Source: Polynucleobacter sp. JS-JIR-5-A7 (lineage in GTDB: Bacteria > Pseudomonadota > Gammaproteobacteria > Burkholderiales > Burkholderiaceae). Taken from it: DNA of 64,000 bases. A program made the position numbers and the translations under genes. Location: NCBI RefSeq assembly GCF_018687935.1, contig NZ_CP061308.1, positions 1,482,048 to 1,546,047 of the forward strand, given 5' to 3'. Of the stretch, positions 35,336 through 44,686 are shown piece after piece (the stretch's first letter is position 1; every line of letters starts with the position of its first letter). Below the pieces are notes generated by a model, which was given only the letters and a program-made list of their open reading frames with translations, was not told the origin of the DNA and did no database searches.

Positions 35336-36313
35336 CTAAAAATTAGCAGCTTTCTCCATCTCCAGCATGCCATCTTCGATGGAATAGATTGGTTCATAAG
35401 CTAACTGATCTTTGGCTTTCTGAATCGAGACAGAAAAAGGGTGCGCCATTAAATGGACCATCTCCCTAATTAACGGGGGTTCGCCACGAAGCGGTAAGTA
35501 TTTCCAACCATTTTCTGTAAACCGAGCCAACGGCCTAGCCAAGGAGCGAGGTATCGATAAAGATGGCACCTTGTAATGACCGGCTTTGAGTCTCTTGGTC
35601 ATCCATTGCCTAAATGGAATTGTCTGCCCATCGCTGATAAAAAAACTCTCTTGAGTTGCTGCTGACAGCAGCGCTTTATTTACTGCTTCGCAAAGATTTT
35701 GAATGTAGCAAGTTGAGAAGGGGTAGTCACCCTGATCAAACCAGCCAAACTGATTCAGATTAGCAGCCTTGCCCAAGCTTTGGTCAACCAAATCACCTTT
35801 ACCCCAAATGGATGCAGGTCGAAGGCTTATCGTTCGGAACTCTTCATTTCCAGCATCAAGCACCAACTGTTCTGCTTGGGACTTGCTATGACTATAGGGA
35901 AAGTCATGCAGCGCTGGTAAAGATTGAGATTCTGAAAGATTCAGATTTTGCCTCAAGGGATCTTTAGCGATCGATGCATCACTCATGTAAATAAACTGCT
36001 TTACACCGGCCAGCTTGGCTGACTCTAAAACATTTTTTGTCATCAGCACGTTAGTCTCAAGCAAAGCTTGCTCTGAATTCCAAAGCCTCATCTCTGCGGC
36101 ACAATGAATCAGGACATCAAAATCCTGAAGTCTCTTCGTTAAGCTTTGGATATCGTTTAAGTCCCCCGACCAAATCTCAAGATTCTGCGAAGGTTTGCTA
36201 GCGACGGCATGCGGCGCACGAAAGTGGCAGAGGATTTCATGCTTGGCAGCATTTAAGGACTCAAGCAAATGACTTCCAACAAAACCGCTAGCTCCAGTTA
36301 AAAAGATTTTCAT
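35336..36313 (-). CDS. NAD(P)-dependent epimerase/dehydratase family protein (3-beta-HSD-like)
   Basis: 325 aa extended short-chain dehydrogenase. The Rossmann motif TGASGFVGSHL is at 6-16, and the YxxxK catalytic pair appears in YSHSKSQAE. Conserved RPASIWGKGD and a C-terminal substrate region follow. Members act on sugar nucleotides, sterols or hopanoid/terpenoid precursors; the substrate cannot be assigned. The following small membrane gene is 16 bases upstream on the same strand. Confidence 0.8.
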   Translation of the reverse strand: MKIFLTGASGFVGSHLLESLNAAKHEILCHFRAPHAVASKPSQNLEIWSGDLNDIQSLTKRLQDFDVLIHCAAEMRLWNSEQALLETNVLMTKNVLESAKLAGVKQFIYMSDASIAKDPLRQNLNLSESQSLPALHDFPYSHSKSQAEQLVLDAGNEEFRTISLRPASIWGKGDLVDQSLGKAANLNQFGWFDQGDYPFSTCYIQNLCEAVNKALLSAATQESFFISDGQTIPFRQWMTKRLKAGHYKVPSLSIPRSLARPLARFTENGWKYLPLRGEPPLIREMVHLMAHPFSVSIQKAKDQLAYEPIYSIEDGMLEMEKAANF

Positions 36314-36329
36314 AGAACGAGAGAGTTAG

Positions 36330-36581
36330 TCACTTACTAAACCTTTGCCCAAGAAATAGAGCTGATTTTCCATAGTAATAGGCGGTGGCCAACAATATCT
36401 TTGGTGAGAATGCGATGATAGAAATCAGAAGCAAGGGAATGAAAGACCAATGTTGAGTTGATCCATAAGCACCCAATATGATGAGTGCTAAAAAAATGAT
36501 CTTACGCACTCCACCGCGAGGTAGCCAGGGACTTCTTTTATATATAGGTTCTTTATGAGTCGCGGGACTGTCGTCTGCCAT
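36330..36581 (-). CDS. Small membrane protein upstream of the epimerase gene, unknown
   Basis: 83 aa from MADDSPATHKEP (ATG 36581); an ATG at 36629 would add 16 residues and run toward the divergent ABC gene. A basic stretch (KRSPWLPRGGVRK) precedes two hydrophobic segments (about residues 29-44 and 47-66). No family recognised. It probably shares a transcript with the epimerase. Confidence 0.5.
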   Translation of the reverse strand: MADDSPATHKEPIYKRSPWLPRGGVRKIIFLALIILGAYGSTQHWSFIPLLLISIIAFSPKILLATAYYYGKSALFLGQRFSK

Positions 36582-36652
36582 CTTCCTAGTATCACTAAAA
36601 ATACACATCCAATCTAAGTGAACTATCATAGATAATTATTAGGGATTCTTCA

Positions 36653-38425
36653 ATGACCAAGCTAAGCAACAAGACAAATCCCCATGGGTTGCGTACCTTA
36701 GCAGCACTTCTTCCCTTTTTGAAGCCATATAAAAAACAATTTATATTGGCAATCTTTAGCCTAGTTCTTGCCGCTAGCGCAACTTTAGCTGTTCCCTTCT
36801 CTTTTAGGCAAATCATTGATTTAGGTTTCAACACGGATAGTGGCAACCAAATCAATATCACTTTTTTAACCCTATTTATTGTTGCTGCCTTAGTAGCACT
36901 GGGAACCTCTCTCCGTTTTTATATGGTGTCCTGGTTGGGAGAAAAAATTACGACTGATATACGCTCAGCTGTCTACAGTCACGTCATCAAACAAAGCCCC
37001 GAGTTCTTTGAATCTACACATAGCGGCGAAATACTCTCGCGCCTCAATACAGATACCGTTCTGATTCAGACATTAATTGGTACTAGTGTCTCTATGGCGA
37101 TCAGAAACATTCTTTTACTAGCAGGCGGTCTGGTGATGATGTTTATCACTAGTCCAAAATTATCTGTGCTGATTTTTGCAACCCTACTACTCACAATTAT
37201 TCCAACGATGATCATGGGCAGGCGAGTCAGAAAGCTCTCCCGAAACTCGCAAGATAAGATTGCTGATGCCTCAGCTTTGGCAGGAGAGAAATTAAATGCC
37301 ATCCCCACTATTCAGTCATTCACCAATGAAACAATAGAAATTCAACGATTTGATCAATCCATTCATACCGCTCTTGATGCGGCTATCCATCGATCACAAG
37401 CTAGGGCCTTACTGACATTTGTTGCTATTTTGTTTGGCTTCACCAGTATTATTTTGGTTCTTTGGCTTGGTGCCTATGCAGTGATGGATAAGCAAATTAC
37501 TGCCGGAGAATTATCGCAATTCATTTTGTATGCTGTGATTGTTGCGGGAGCAATCGCTGGCATCTCAGAAGTAATCGGTGACACCCAAAGAGCGATTGGT
37601 GCAAGTGATCGCTTGCTGGAACTCTTAAACGTTCAATCTTCTATCCAAGCCTCAGTAATTGTGGAATCAATACCTCAGGTCAATGCCGCAGGTATTGGCG
37701 TAGAAATACAAAATCTCTGCTTTCAGTATCCATCCAATCAAAATCAGGTTTTATCAGACGTCTCTCTAGAAATTAAACCTGGGGAAAGAATTGCCATTGT
37801 TGGCCCATCAGGCGCCGGCAAGACGACGCTCTTTCAACTCCTGCAACGCTTCTATGATCCCACTAGCGGAGAAATTCTTTTTAATAACATCAACATTCGC
37901 AATCTGCGACTTGAAGCACTTAGAAAAATGATCGGTGTTGTTCCGCAGGATATTGTGATTTTTTCAGACAACGCCATGGAAAATATTCGTTTTGGCAGAA
38001 TGGATGCGACTGATGAGGAGGTGATATTAGCAGCGCGTCTTGCCATCGCTGATGAATTCATTTCTAAATTACCAGAAGGTTATCAAAGCTTCTTGGGAGA
38101 TCGAGGTATCCGCTTATCTGGTGGGCAAAAACAGCGGATTGCGATTGCTAGAGTATTGTTAAAGAATCCAGCCTTATTACTCTTAGATGAAGCTACTAGC
38201 GCCTTAGATGCTGAGTCTGAATTACTTGTTCAGCGCGCGCTTGAAGCTGCGATGGACCACCGGACAACGATTGTGATTGCTCATCGACTGTCTACCGTAA
38301 AGCAGGCAGATAAAATTCTTGTGTTGGAAAATGGACGGATCATAGAAACTGGAACCCATGCCGATTTGATTCTACGAAGTGGTCTTTATGCCCGCTTAGC
38401 GAAACTACAATTTACTGACCAATAA
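36653..38425 (+). CDS. ABC exporter, fused membrane and ATPase domains (MsbA/HlyB-like)
   Basis: 590 aa half-transporter. The first ~320 residues form a type-IV six-helix membrane domain; the ATPase domain has Walker A GPSGAGKTT, Q-loop, signature LSGGQKQR, Walker B LLLLDEATSALD and switch His in IAHRLST. It would work as a homodimer exporting a lipid, drug or peptide. It is divergent from the epimerase pair. Confidence 0.9.
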   Translation: MTKLSNKTNPHGLRTLAALLPFLKPYKKQFILAIFSLVLAASATLAVPFSFRQIIDLGFNTDSGNQINITFLTLFIVAALVALGTSLRFYMVSWLGEKITTDIRSAVYSHVIKQSPEFFESTHSGEILSRLNTDTVLIQTLIGTSVSMAIRNILLLAGGLVMMFITSPKLSVLIFATLLLTIIPTMIMGRRVRKLSRNSQDKIADASALAGEKLNAIPTIQSFTNETIEIQRFDQSIHTALDAAIHRSQARALLTFVAILFGFTSIILVLWLGAYAVMDKQITAGELSQFILYAVIVAGAIAGISEVIGDTQRAIGASDRLLELLNVQSSIQASVIVESIPQVNAAGIGVEIQNLCFQYPSNQNQVLSDVSLEIKPGERIAIVGPSGAGKTTLFQLLQRFYDPTSGEILFNNINIRNLRLEALRKMIGVVPQDIVIFSDNAMENIRFGRMDATDEEVILAARLAIADEFISKLPEGYQSFLGDRGIRLSGGQKQRIAIARVLLKNPALLLLDEATSALDAESELLVQRALEAAMDHRTTIVIAHRLSTVKQADKILVLENGRIIETGTHADLILRSGLYARLAKLQFTDQ

Positions 38426-38460
38426 TTGAGAATCCCTCAGACTCAATAAATCAGCATCAG

Positions 38461-38994
38461 TCATGCTTTAGATTTTAAATACTCACCAAATGAAAATACT
38501 GAGTTAGGGCCTAAGCGAGGCTTCAGCTTCTGAGGTTCTTTCTTGGATTTTGCTGCCACAGGAATTTTAGGGACTGCATTAAGTCTTACTTGACCAAGAC
38601 CTTGTGTAGATTGCTCAAGGACAATAGATGATCTTTGAAGAGCGTCAGATAATGTAATTTGCTTCATCTGCAGATCCATATAGGCATCTAGGTTGGCCCA
38701 AAGAGATACACCTAAATCCTCATAAAGTGGCTCTTGTCCGTTCATCAGACTAAGCACATCATATAAAGAAATATCTTCAGGCTTTTTGGCTAAAGAATAG
38801 CCTCCTCCAGGACCGCGATGACTACGAATGAAACCCGCATCTCTCAGCTGACCAAAGATGACTTCTAGATAGGAGTGAGAAAGCTGATGCCTGCGACAAA
38901 CTAAAGGCACAGAAATGGCACGACCTTGGGCTGTGTGAGCCGCAATGTCTAATAAGATATTAAATGCGATTTTGCTCTTGCTGAAAATTCTCAT
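38461..38994 (-). CDS. Rrf2-family transcriptional regulator without Fe-S cysteines
   Basis: 177 aa. The N-terminal winged helix (residues 1-85) with HQLSHSYLEVIFGQLRDAG and RGPGGGYSLAK is clearly Rrf2/IscR. IscR binds a 2Fe-2S cluster with three Cys near residues 92-106; none is present here, the only Cys being in the HTH (VCRRHQL). A Lys/Pro-rich tail covers about residues 145-177. It is divergent from the cupin operon at 39.2 kb. Confidence 0.85.
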   Translation of the reverse strand: MRIFSKSKIAFNILLDIAAHTAQGRAISVPLVCRRHQLSHSYLEVIFGQLRDAGFIRSHRGPGGGYSLAKKPEDISLYDVLSLMNGQEPLYEDLGVSLWANLDAYMDLQMKQITLSDALQRSSIVLEQSTQGLGQVRLNAVPKIPVAAKSKKEPQKLKPRLGPNSVFSFGEYLKSKA

Positions 38995-39034
38995 AGCTTT
39001 AATGTACAGCCAAAGATTCCGAAATGAAAGTACC

Positions 39035-39065
39035 CGCCCCTTTTTACATTAAAAAGGCGTTTTTT
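39035..39065 (+). other. Hairpin with T-run between the Rrf2 gene and the cupin operon
   Basis: CGCC (plus bulged CC) TTTTTA - CAT - TAAAAA GGCG followed by TTTTTT. It has terminator form on the plus strand but no gene precedes it there within 600 bases. It may be a leader attenuator or an operator for the divergent genes. The rest of the 182-bp gap shows no clear promoter. Confidence 0.3.
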
Positions 39066-39176
39066 GAGCGGAATTATTGGCTTTGGGTCTAGGGAATAAC
39101 CCATAGAACAGGCTTTATCTCAAGCGATCAAGAGTAAGCTCTTCATGGCAATAAAAGCTAAAAATATGGAGACAAA

Positions 39177-39785
39177 ATGAAATTCCTATACGTTGCTACC
39201 GCATTTTTTATTTGCACCTCACTGGCAGCGCAGCCAAAAGTGAACCCTACAGATCCTCAGCCAACTTGCTACATGTGTCCGGGCACCTTTATTCCCGTGG
39301 ATGAGCTGAATGCCTATACCAAAAAAGCCATCCAAGAACGTCACATTGATCAACAGGTGCGTGATATTGATATTGGTAAAGCAAGGGTGGGAATTGGCAT
39401 GGTTTATCGCGGCAAGCTTGATGCCCCAAATCCAGACTCAGTAGCAGAGCATGATCAGATTAGCGAGGTCTATCACATCATCTCCGGCTCCGGAACATTA
39501 GTTCTTGGACCAGACATCACCAATCGTCAACGTAGACCAGCCACCCAAAAAACGGTGGTTGAATTTAACGGCCCAGGAAATAATGGCAGCGAAATTCTGA
39601 ATGGCATCTCACGCAACCTCCAGCCGGGAGATGTGGTGGTGATACCCGCAGGAACAGGGCATTGGTTTACAGAAATTCCAGACCATATCAATTACCTGAT
39701 GATCCGATTCGATCCAGATAAGGTAACACCGCTAAAAAGCGAAGCTCAGTCACTCAATTACCTATCAAAACCAGCAAGCCATTAA
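39177..39785 (+). CDS. Exported cupin-domain protein
   Basis: 202 aa with an N-terminal signal peptide (MKFLYVATAFFICTSLAAQ). One cupin fold: first motif in VAEHDQISEVYHIISGSG, second in GDVVVIPAGTGHWF. The His/Glu set suits a bound metal. First of four plus-strand genes for exported proteins; its substrate is unknown. Confidence 0.75.
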   Translation: MKFLYVATAFFICTSLAAQPKVNPTDPQPTCYMCPGTFIPVDELNAYTKKAIQERHIDQQVRDIDIGKARVGIGMVYRGKLDAPNPDSVAEHDQISEVYHIISGSGTLVLGPDITNRQRRPATQKTVVEFNGPGNNGSEILNGISRNLQPGDVVVIPAGTGHWFTEIPDHINYLMIRFDPDKVTPLKSEAQSLNYLSKPASH

Positions 39786-39795
39786 GGAGATTACT

Positions 39796-40887
39796 ATGAA
39801 AAAAATGATTCGTTGCGGACTTGTCATCGCGTTAGTAGCTGTAAGTTGCAGCACATTCTCACAAGGCCAATCATCTGCGAAGGCCCCAGAATATAAAGTG
39901 GATGCATCCTGGCCAAAAACATTACCCAATAATTGGATATTGGGTCAAGTAGCTGGCGTAGCTACTGATAAAAATGATCATGTATGGATTATTCATCGCC
40001 CATTAACCATTACGGATGATGAAAAAGGTGCGACGCTCACTCCTAAAAGATCAAAATGTTGTATCCCAGCCCCACCCGTTCTTGAGTTTGATAAAAAAGG
40101 TAATTTATTGCAAGCCTGGGGCGGTCCTGGCAATGGCTACAACTGGCCAAAAAATGAACATGGAATTTATATCGACCCAAATGGAAATGTTTGGGTTGGT
40201 GGCAATGATCAAGCTGACCATATGATTTTAAAATTCACCCAACAAGGGAAATTTCTTCTGCAGATTGGGTCACCTGGTGCAAGTCTTGGTAGTAACGACA
40301 CAACTCAGCTTGGTCGTCCTGCACACATGAATGTAGATCCGATTGCAAATGAAGTCTATATTGCTGATGGCTACTTAAACAAACGAGTGATTGTGTTTGA
40401 TTCCAATACTGGCAACTATAAGCGTCATTGGGGTGCTTATGGCAACATGCCCAGTGATGAAAAGATCCCAAACTTTAATCCGACATCAACGCAATTTGCT
40501 AATCCAGTTCATTGCGTTCGCCTCATGAAGGACAACACCCTATTTGTTTGCGATAGAGCAAACAATCGCATTCAAGTCTTTGAGAAAAGTGGAAAATTCA
40601 TTCGAGAAATGGCGTTTGAGACTGACACTAAAGGATCTGGCTCTGTATGGGACCTCATCCCTGCAGATAGCAATCAAAAGTACATCTTAATTGCTGATGG
40701 CACCAACAATGAAATCACAGTGATTGAGCGCGATACTGGCCGCAAGCTCAGTTCATTTGGAAGAAGCGGTAGAAATGCCGGTGAATTTCATTGGGTGCAT
40801 AACATTGCCGTTGACTCCGAGGGTAGCGTCTATACCACTGAGGTAGATACTGGAAAACGTGCCCAAAAATTTATGAGAACTCAATAA
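39796..40887 (+). CDS. Exported NHL-repeat beta-propeller protein
   Basis: 363 aa with a signal peptide and probable lipobox-like VSCS near residue 18-21. Repeats with the form HMNVDPIANEVYIADGYLNKRVIVFD and LFVCDRANNRIQVFE mark a six-bladed NHL propeller, as in peptidyl-alpha-hydroxyglycine lyase relatives. AAGGAG sits upstream of the ATG. It is 10 bases after the cupin gene. Confidence 0.8.
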   Translation: MKKMIRCGLVIALVAVSCSTFSQGQSSAKAPEYKVDASWPKTLPNNWILGQVAGVATDKNDHVWIIHRPLTITDDEKGATLTPKRSKCCIPAPPVLEFDKKGNLLQAWGGPGNGYNWPKNEHGIYIDPNGNVWVGGNDQADHMILKFTQQGKFLLQIGSPGASLGSNDTTQLGRPAHMNVDPIANEVYIADGYLNKRVIVFDSNTGNYKRHWGAYGNMPSDEKIPNFNPTSTQFANPVHCVRLMKDNTLFVCDRANNRIQVFEKSGKFIREMAFETDTKGSGSVWDLIPADSNQKYILIADGTNNEITVIERDTGRKLSSFGRSGRNAGEFHWVHNIAVDSEGSVYTTEVDTGKRAQKFMRTQ

Positions 40888-40889
40888 AT

Positions 40890-41666
40890 TTGAGACCTCG
40901 CTTGAGACCTTACTTGAAACTTCTCTTGGTATGCGCACTTTCTTTCCTGCTGAGCACTCCCGCAATGGCTCAGCTTGAGGTTTTAATTTCGGGAGGCTTT
41001 CAAGGTCCTTACAGCCAAATGCTGCCCTCTTTTGAAAAGATGACTGGCATTACAGTCATCACTAAATCAGGCGCCTCACAAGGCTCCGGCCCAAAGACGA
41101 TCAAAGCACAACTAGCCACTGGTGTTACTGCAGATGTGGTCATATTGTCACGCGAGGGTTTAGCCGAACTCATTGCAGAAAATAAAATCGTGCCAAATTC
41201 AGATGTTGATTTAGCACAAGCCCCGCTTGGCTTGGCTGTACCTGCAGGCAATGCTAAACCTGACATCTCTAGCACGAAAGCGTTTGCAGATGCCTTAGTC
41301 AAGGCTAAAAAAATTGTTGTTCCCGGAAGTACCAGCGGTATTTACTTAAGCAAGGAACTCTTTCCTAAGCTTGGCATTAGTGAGCAAATCTCAGTACAGA
41401 TTACCGAACGAGGTTCTCAGGCCACCGCCGCCTTAGCTGCGCGCGAAGCCAATATTGCCGTCCAGCCCAGCAGCGAACTCGTGAATATTTCGGGCATTGA
41501 TTATGTTGGCCCCCTACCCAATAGCATTCAACTCATTCAAACCTTTGCTGCAGCAAGAGTGATGAACTCATCCAATTCTGAGGCTGCAAAAAAATTAATT
41601 GGATATCTAAGCTCACCAAACGCAGCCGAACCCATTAAAAATAGCGGCATGAATCTAGTCCGCTAG
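40890..41666 (+). CDS. ModA-like periplasmic substrate-binding protein
   Basis: 258 aa, starting at a TTG two bases after the preceding stop; the N terminus RPRLRPYLKLLLVCALSFLL with cleavage after PAMA is a signal peptide. The fold signature (FEKMTGITVITKSGASQG..., ADVVILSREGL, GSTSGIYLSKELF) is that of molybdate-type binding proteins, but no ModBC is nearby. It may bind an organic acid for the neighbouring enzymes. Confidence 0.75.
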   Translation: MRPRLRPYLKLLLVCALSFLLSTPAMAQLEVLISGGFQGPYSQMLPSFEKMTGITVITKSGASQGSGPKTIKAQLATGVTADVVILSREGLAELIAENKIVPNSDVDLAQAPLGLAVPAGNAKPDISSTKAFADALVKAKKIVVPGSTSGIYLSKELFPKLGISEQISVQITERGSQATAALAAREANIAVQPSSELVNISGIDYVGPLPNSIQLIQTFAAARVMNSSNSEAAKKLIGYLSSPNAAEPIKNSGMNLVR

Positions 41667-41689
41667 CAAAACTCATTGGAATATTACCT

Positions 41690-42781
41690 ATGAATCACCG
41701 TAGATCATTTTTAAAAACCTCTGGTAAAGCACTGGGTGGATTATTTTTTTGCGGCTGCGGTCTCGCACATGCTGCAGAGAATCAAACAAAACGGGTAACC
41801 CCTGTTTTGATTAACGGCAAACGTATCAAAACAATTGATGTACATGCCCATTGCATGTTTCAAGATGCGATTGACTTAATGGGAGATGAGGCTAAGTCAG
41901 TTCCACCTCCAACCAAAGGTGTACCAGAACATTTCATCAAAATTAATGAGCGCATTAAGGCAATGGAAGCTCAGGGCATTGACATGCAAGTTCTCAGCAT
42001 CAACCCCTATTGGTATCGCAAAGATAAGGAAACCGCTGCAGAAATCTGCCGCCTGAATAACCTGCATTTAGCCGAGCTATGTGAGCTAAGAGCAGATAAG
42101 TTTGCAGCCTTTGCTTCACTCAGTATGCAATTTCCAGAACTTGCCGTGGAGCAACTAGAATACGCCGTAAAGCATCAAGGTCTACGCGGTGCCGCCATTG
42201 GTGGGAGTGTTGTAGGACAAGATTTTTCAGATCCTAAATTTCACCCAGTATTAGCAAAGGCTCAGGAACTCAATGTCACACTCTTCATTCATCCTCAGAG
42301 CACCCCTCAACTCGCGCAACGCTTCAAGGGAAATGGCTGGATGTCCAATGTCATTGGCAATCCACTCGATACAACCATTGCACTGCAGCATCTCATCTAT
42401 GAAGGGGTGTTAGATAAATACCCACAACTCAAGGTACTAGCAGCTCATGGTGGGGGCTTCTTGGGATCCTACGCACCCCGCATGGATCACAGTTGCTTTG
42501 TCTCTCCACAAAATTGTGATCCCAACATTGTGCTCAAGAAAAAACCTTCTGAATACTTAAAGCAGCTTTATTTTGATTCTCTTGTTTTCACGCCGGAAGC
42601 CCTAGGATATTTAGTCTCGCAGGTAGGCGCCAGTCAAGTGGTCATTGGAACCGATCATCCTATCCCGTGGGAAGAATTTCCGGTAGAACGAGTCATGCAG
42701 ACTAAAGGATTAAGTAACGCTGATCGTGTTGGAATTTTGGGTGGAAATGCAGCGCGCCTACTCAATCTAAAACTGGGTTAA
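41690..42781 (+). CDS. Tat-exported amidohydrolase-2 family protein (ACMSD-like)
   Basis: 363 aa. The N terminus MNHRRSFLKTSGKALGG has a twin-arginine motif. The metal-binding motif is VHAHCMF; conserved His in FIHPQS and LAAHGGGF, and the Asp in IGTDHPIPWE, complete a TIM-barrel amidohydrolase of the aminocarboxymuconate-semialdehyde decarboxylase group. Periplasmic location is unusual for this group. Last gene of the four-gene cluster. Confidence 0.82.
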   Translation: MNHRRSFLKTSGKALGGLFFCGCGLAHAAENQTKRVTPVLINGKRIKTIDVHAHCMFQDAIDLMGDEAKSVPPPTKGVPEHFIKINERIKAMEAQGIDMQVLSINPYWYRKDKETAAEICRLNNLHLAELCELRADKFAAFASLSMQFPELAVEQLEYAVKHQGLRGAAIGGSVVGQDFSDPKFHPVLAKAQELNVTLFIHPQSTPQLAQRFKGNGWMSNVIGNPLDTTIALQHLIYEGVLDKYPQLKVLAAHGGGFLGSYAPRMDHSCFVSPQNCDPNIVLKKKPSEYLKQLYFDSLVFTPEALGYLVSQVGASQVVIGTDHPIPWEEFPVERVMQTKGLSNADRVGILGGNAARLLNLKLG

Positions 42782-43467
42782 GCAAGCCAAGTTGTAAATT
42801 CTTCTGCAGTAACACGGGGTGCTCGGAAGGTGTTAACAATCTCTTGTTTATCCGCATAGCCGAGCGCCATGCCACATACCAACATCTCATGATCTTGAGC
42901 CCCGATGAAGGGCAAGATGATTTTGGTATAAGCATTCCAGGCAGCCTGTGGGCAGGTATCTAAACCCTCCCCCTTTGCTGCAACCATGAAATTCTGGAGG
43001 AACATCCCATAGTCCAGCATGGAGCCCCTACCCAATTCTTTGTCGATGGTAAAAAAGATTCCCACAGGTGCACCAAAAAATTGAAAGTTTTTGCGATGCT
43101 GTGCATGCATCTTATCTTTATCGCCTTTAGTGATACCAAGCAATCCATATAAGCTCCAGCCGTTCTCACGACGTCGATCAATGTAAGGGCTAAACCATTT
43201 GCTGGGGTAATAGTCATAACCTGGTTGGTATTCTTTTTCTAATTCGGGATTAGCTGCAATGCTGTCATAAGCATCACATACTTGTTTGCAGAGGCCTTCG
43301 AGTTTTGCACCCTCGAGTACGTAAGCTTTCCAAGGCTGAGTATTGGTTCCTGAGGGGGCTCTAGCTGAGAGATTTAGAATCTTCAAAATCTGCTCTTTTG
43401 AAACCGGTTCTTTTGTAAATGCGCGCACTGACATTCTTGACTGAATAGCCTCTGCTACAGAATTCAT
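42778..43467 (-). CDS. Nitroreductase family FMN oxidoreductase
   Basis: 229 aa. SRMSVRAFTKEPVSKEQI and LSARAPSGTNTQPWKAYVLEG are FMN-binding blocks of the family; GMALGYAD is the C-terminal motif. Substrate unknown. Its stop overlaps that of the amidohydrolase gene on the other strand by 4 bases. Confidence 0.88.
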   Translation of the reverse strand: MNSVAEAIQSRMSVRAFTKEPVSKEQILKILNLSARAPSGTNTQPWKAYVLEGAKLEGLCKQVCDAYDSIAANPELEKEYQPGYDYYPSKWFSPYIDRRRENGWSLYGLLGITKGDKDKMHAQHRKNFQFFGAPVGIFFTIDKELGRGSMLDYGMFLQNFMVAAKGEGLDTCPQAAWNAYTKIILPFIGAQDHEMLVCGMALGYADKQEIVNTFRAPRVTAEEFTTWLA

Positions 43468-43716
43468 ATTCCCTCTCTTTTATCTTTCAATACTATTGAG
43501 CCATGCTATTTTGATGCAATAAGAAATTGTCTTTCCCATCCAACAATAATGCACTATCAAGGTGCGTGAAATACCCAATATCTATATAGGATTCCCCTAA
43601 AAATCAGCTTTCGAGGCACTCTGAGCGCTATTCCCAAAACACCCAAATGGTGCATCTGATTTTCTAAATTGTGCAGGGTGGTAATTACTACTAAATTTTG
43701 GAACCTATGATGAGGC

Positions 43717-43935
43717 ATGCGTATCAAAATTACAAAAAGCTTGGTGCTCAATCCCCAAATTCATAATACGGAGACCGTTCCGGAAGCCTTATTTCCGGAG
43801 GGGGAGTATCTCGCCAACCTGACTCCAGATGGCAAGATTGAGGTCGTCAACACCAAATCTATTAAGGCGCTATTTTCCTTTTCTCAGTTCAGAGAAAAAG
43901 TGTCACAGGGCGACTTTGTGGTCATGGAAGCTTAA
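43717..43935 (+). CDS. Hypothetical protein
   Basis: 72 aa, MRIKITKSLVLNPQIHNTET followed by an acidic Gly/Pro segment and a Phe/Ser-rich tail. No domain recognised. The preceding 250 bases (43468-43716) hold no gene that I can see. It is convergent with the two small minus-strand genes to its right. Confidence 0.5.
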   Translation: MRIKITKSLVLNPQIHNTETVPEALFPEGEYLANLTPDGKIEVVNTKSIKALFSFSQFREKVSQGDFVVMEA

Positions 43936-43940
43936 GGCGT

Positions 43941-44318
43941 TTAGTGATCGAGATCTAAGCTCTGCACTAGACTCGCCAACTTCACAACCGATTCAAATGC
44001 ATTAGAGTCACTAGCCTCTACATCTACATTCTCCCAATTAAATTCCAAGGAGAAATGTGCAGACTCAACAATCAACTCATAACTGGAAGAGGCCTTATTA
44101 CTTGGATTGGCTTCCATCTCCTCAGTCACTGGAACCTTCAATATCTCAATGGCCTTTAGGAGCAGTTGTGTCTCTGCTGCCGAGAGCTCTCTAGTGTGCA
44201 GCACATCATCTGTCCTCTTCACCGAAATCTTAGAGACGCCATCAATAGTGACCTCATATTGATTGAGACCCAAATCAAACCAGACAGTTAATTCAATTGC
44301 GATAGGATATGTTTTCAT
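43941..44318 (-). CDS. Hypothetical protein
   Basis: 125 aa, acidic, mostly beta-strand in character (ELTVWFDLGLNQYEVTIDGV, SSYELIVESAHFSLEFNWE). No family recognised. Its start follows directly on the stop of the gene at 44319, so the two are co-transcribed. Confidence 0.6.
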   Translation of the reverse strand: MKTYPIAIELTVWFDLGLNQYEVTIDGVSKISVKRTDDVLHTRELSAAETQLLLKAIEILKVPVTEEMEANPSNKASSSYELIVESAHFSLEFNWENVDVEASDSNAFESVVKLASLVQSLDLDH

Positions 44319-44552
44319 TTAATCGACCTCGTCAGCGTGGGGCTCATCAAAATGTTCGGTATGGGGCTTGAGCTTAGCCTCCATTTGAACCCATTTACTC
44401 TGCTGTGTACGGTATGTGCAATCCTCGGCATGATTTTCTAATAAACCAAAAATGACCGTGGTTGGTATTTTGCAATACGCACATCGATAGGCATGTTGGT
44501 GCTCTTCTATTTTTTCCTGTGGATAATCAATATAGAACGGCTTCACCATCAA
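44319..44552 (-). CDS. Small zinc-finger-like hypothetical protein
   Basis: 77 aa with a CxxC...HxxxxC arrangement (YRCAYCKIPTTVIFGLLENH, then AEDC), which would bind one zinc. The C terminus is His/Glu/Asp rich. Function unknown; paired with the 125-aa gene downstream. Confidence 0.6.
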   Translation of the reverse strand: MMVKPFYIDYPQEKIEEHQHAYRCAYCKIPTTVIFGLLENHAEDCTYRTQQSKWVQMEAKLKPHTEHFDEPHADEVD

Positions 44553-44686
44553 CTCCTTTGACTTTTAGGTCTTACTACTTCAATAAATATCTTACACCCC
44601 ATCTATTTCAACTGAGGGTCAAATATCGCCAAAAAGGGCAGATGAGTTGATAATGAGGTATTCCATTTAATAAAGTCTTGAATCTG

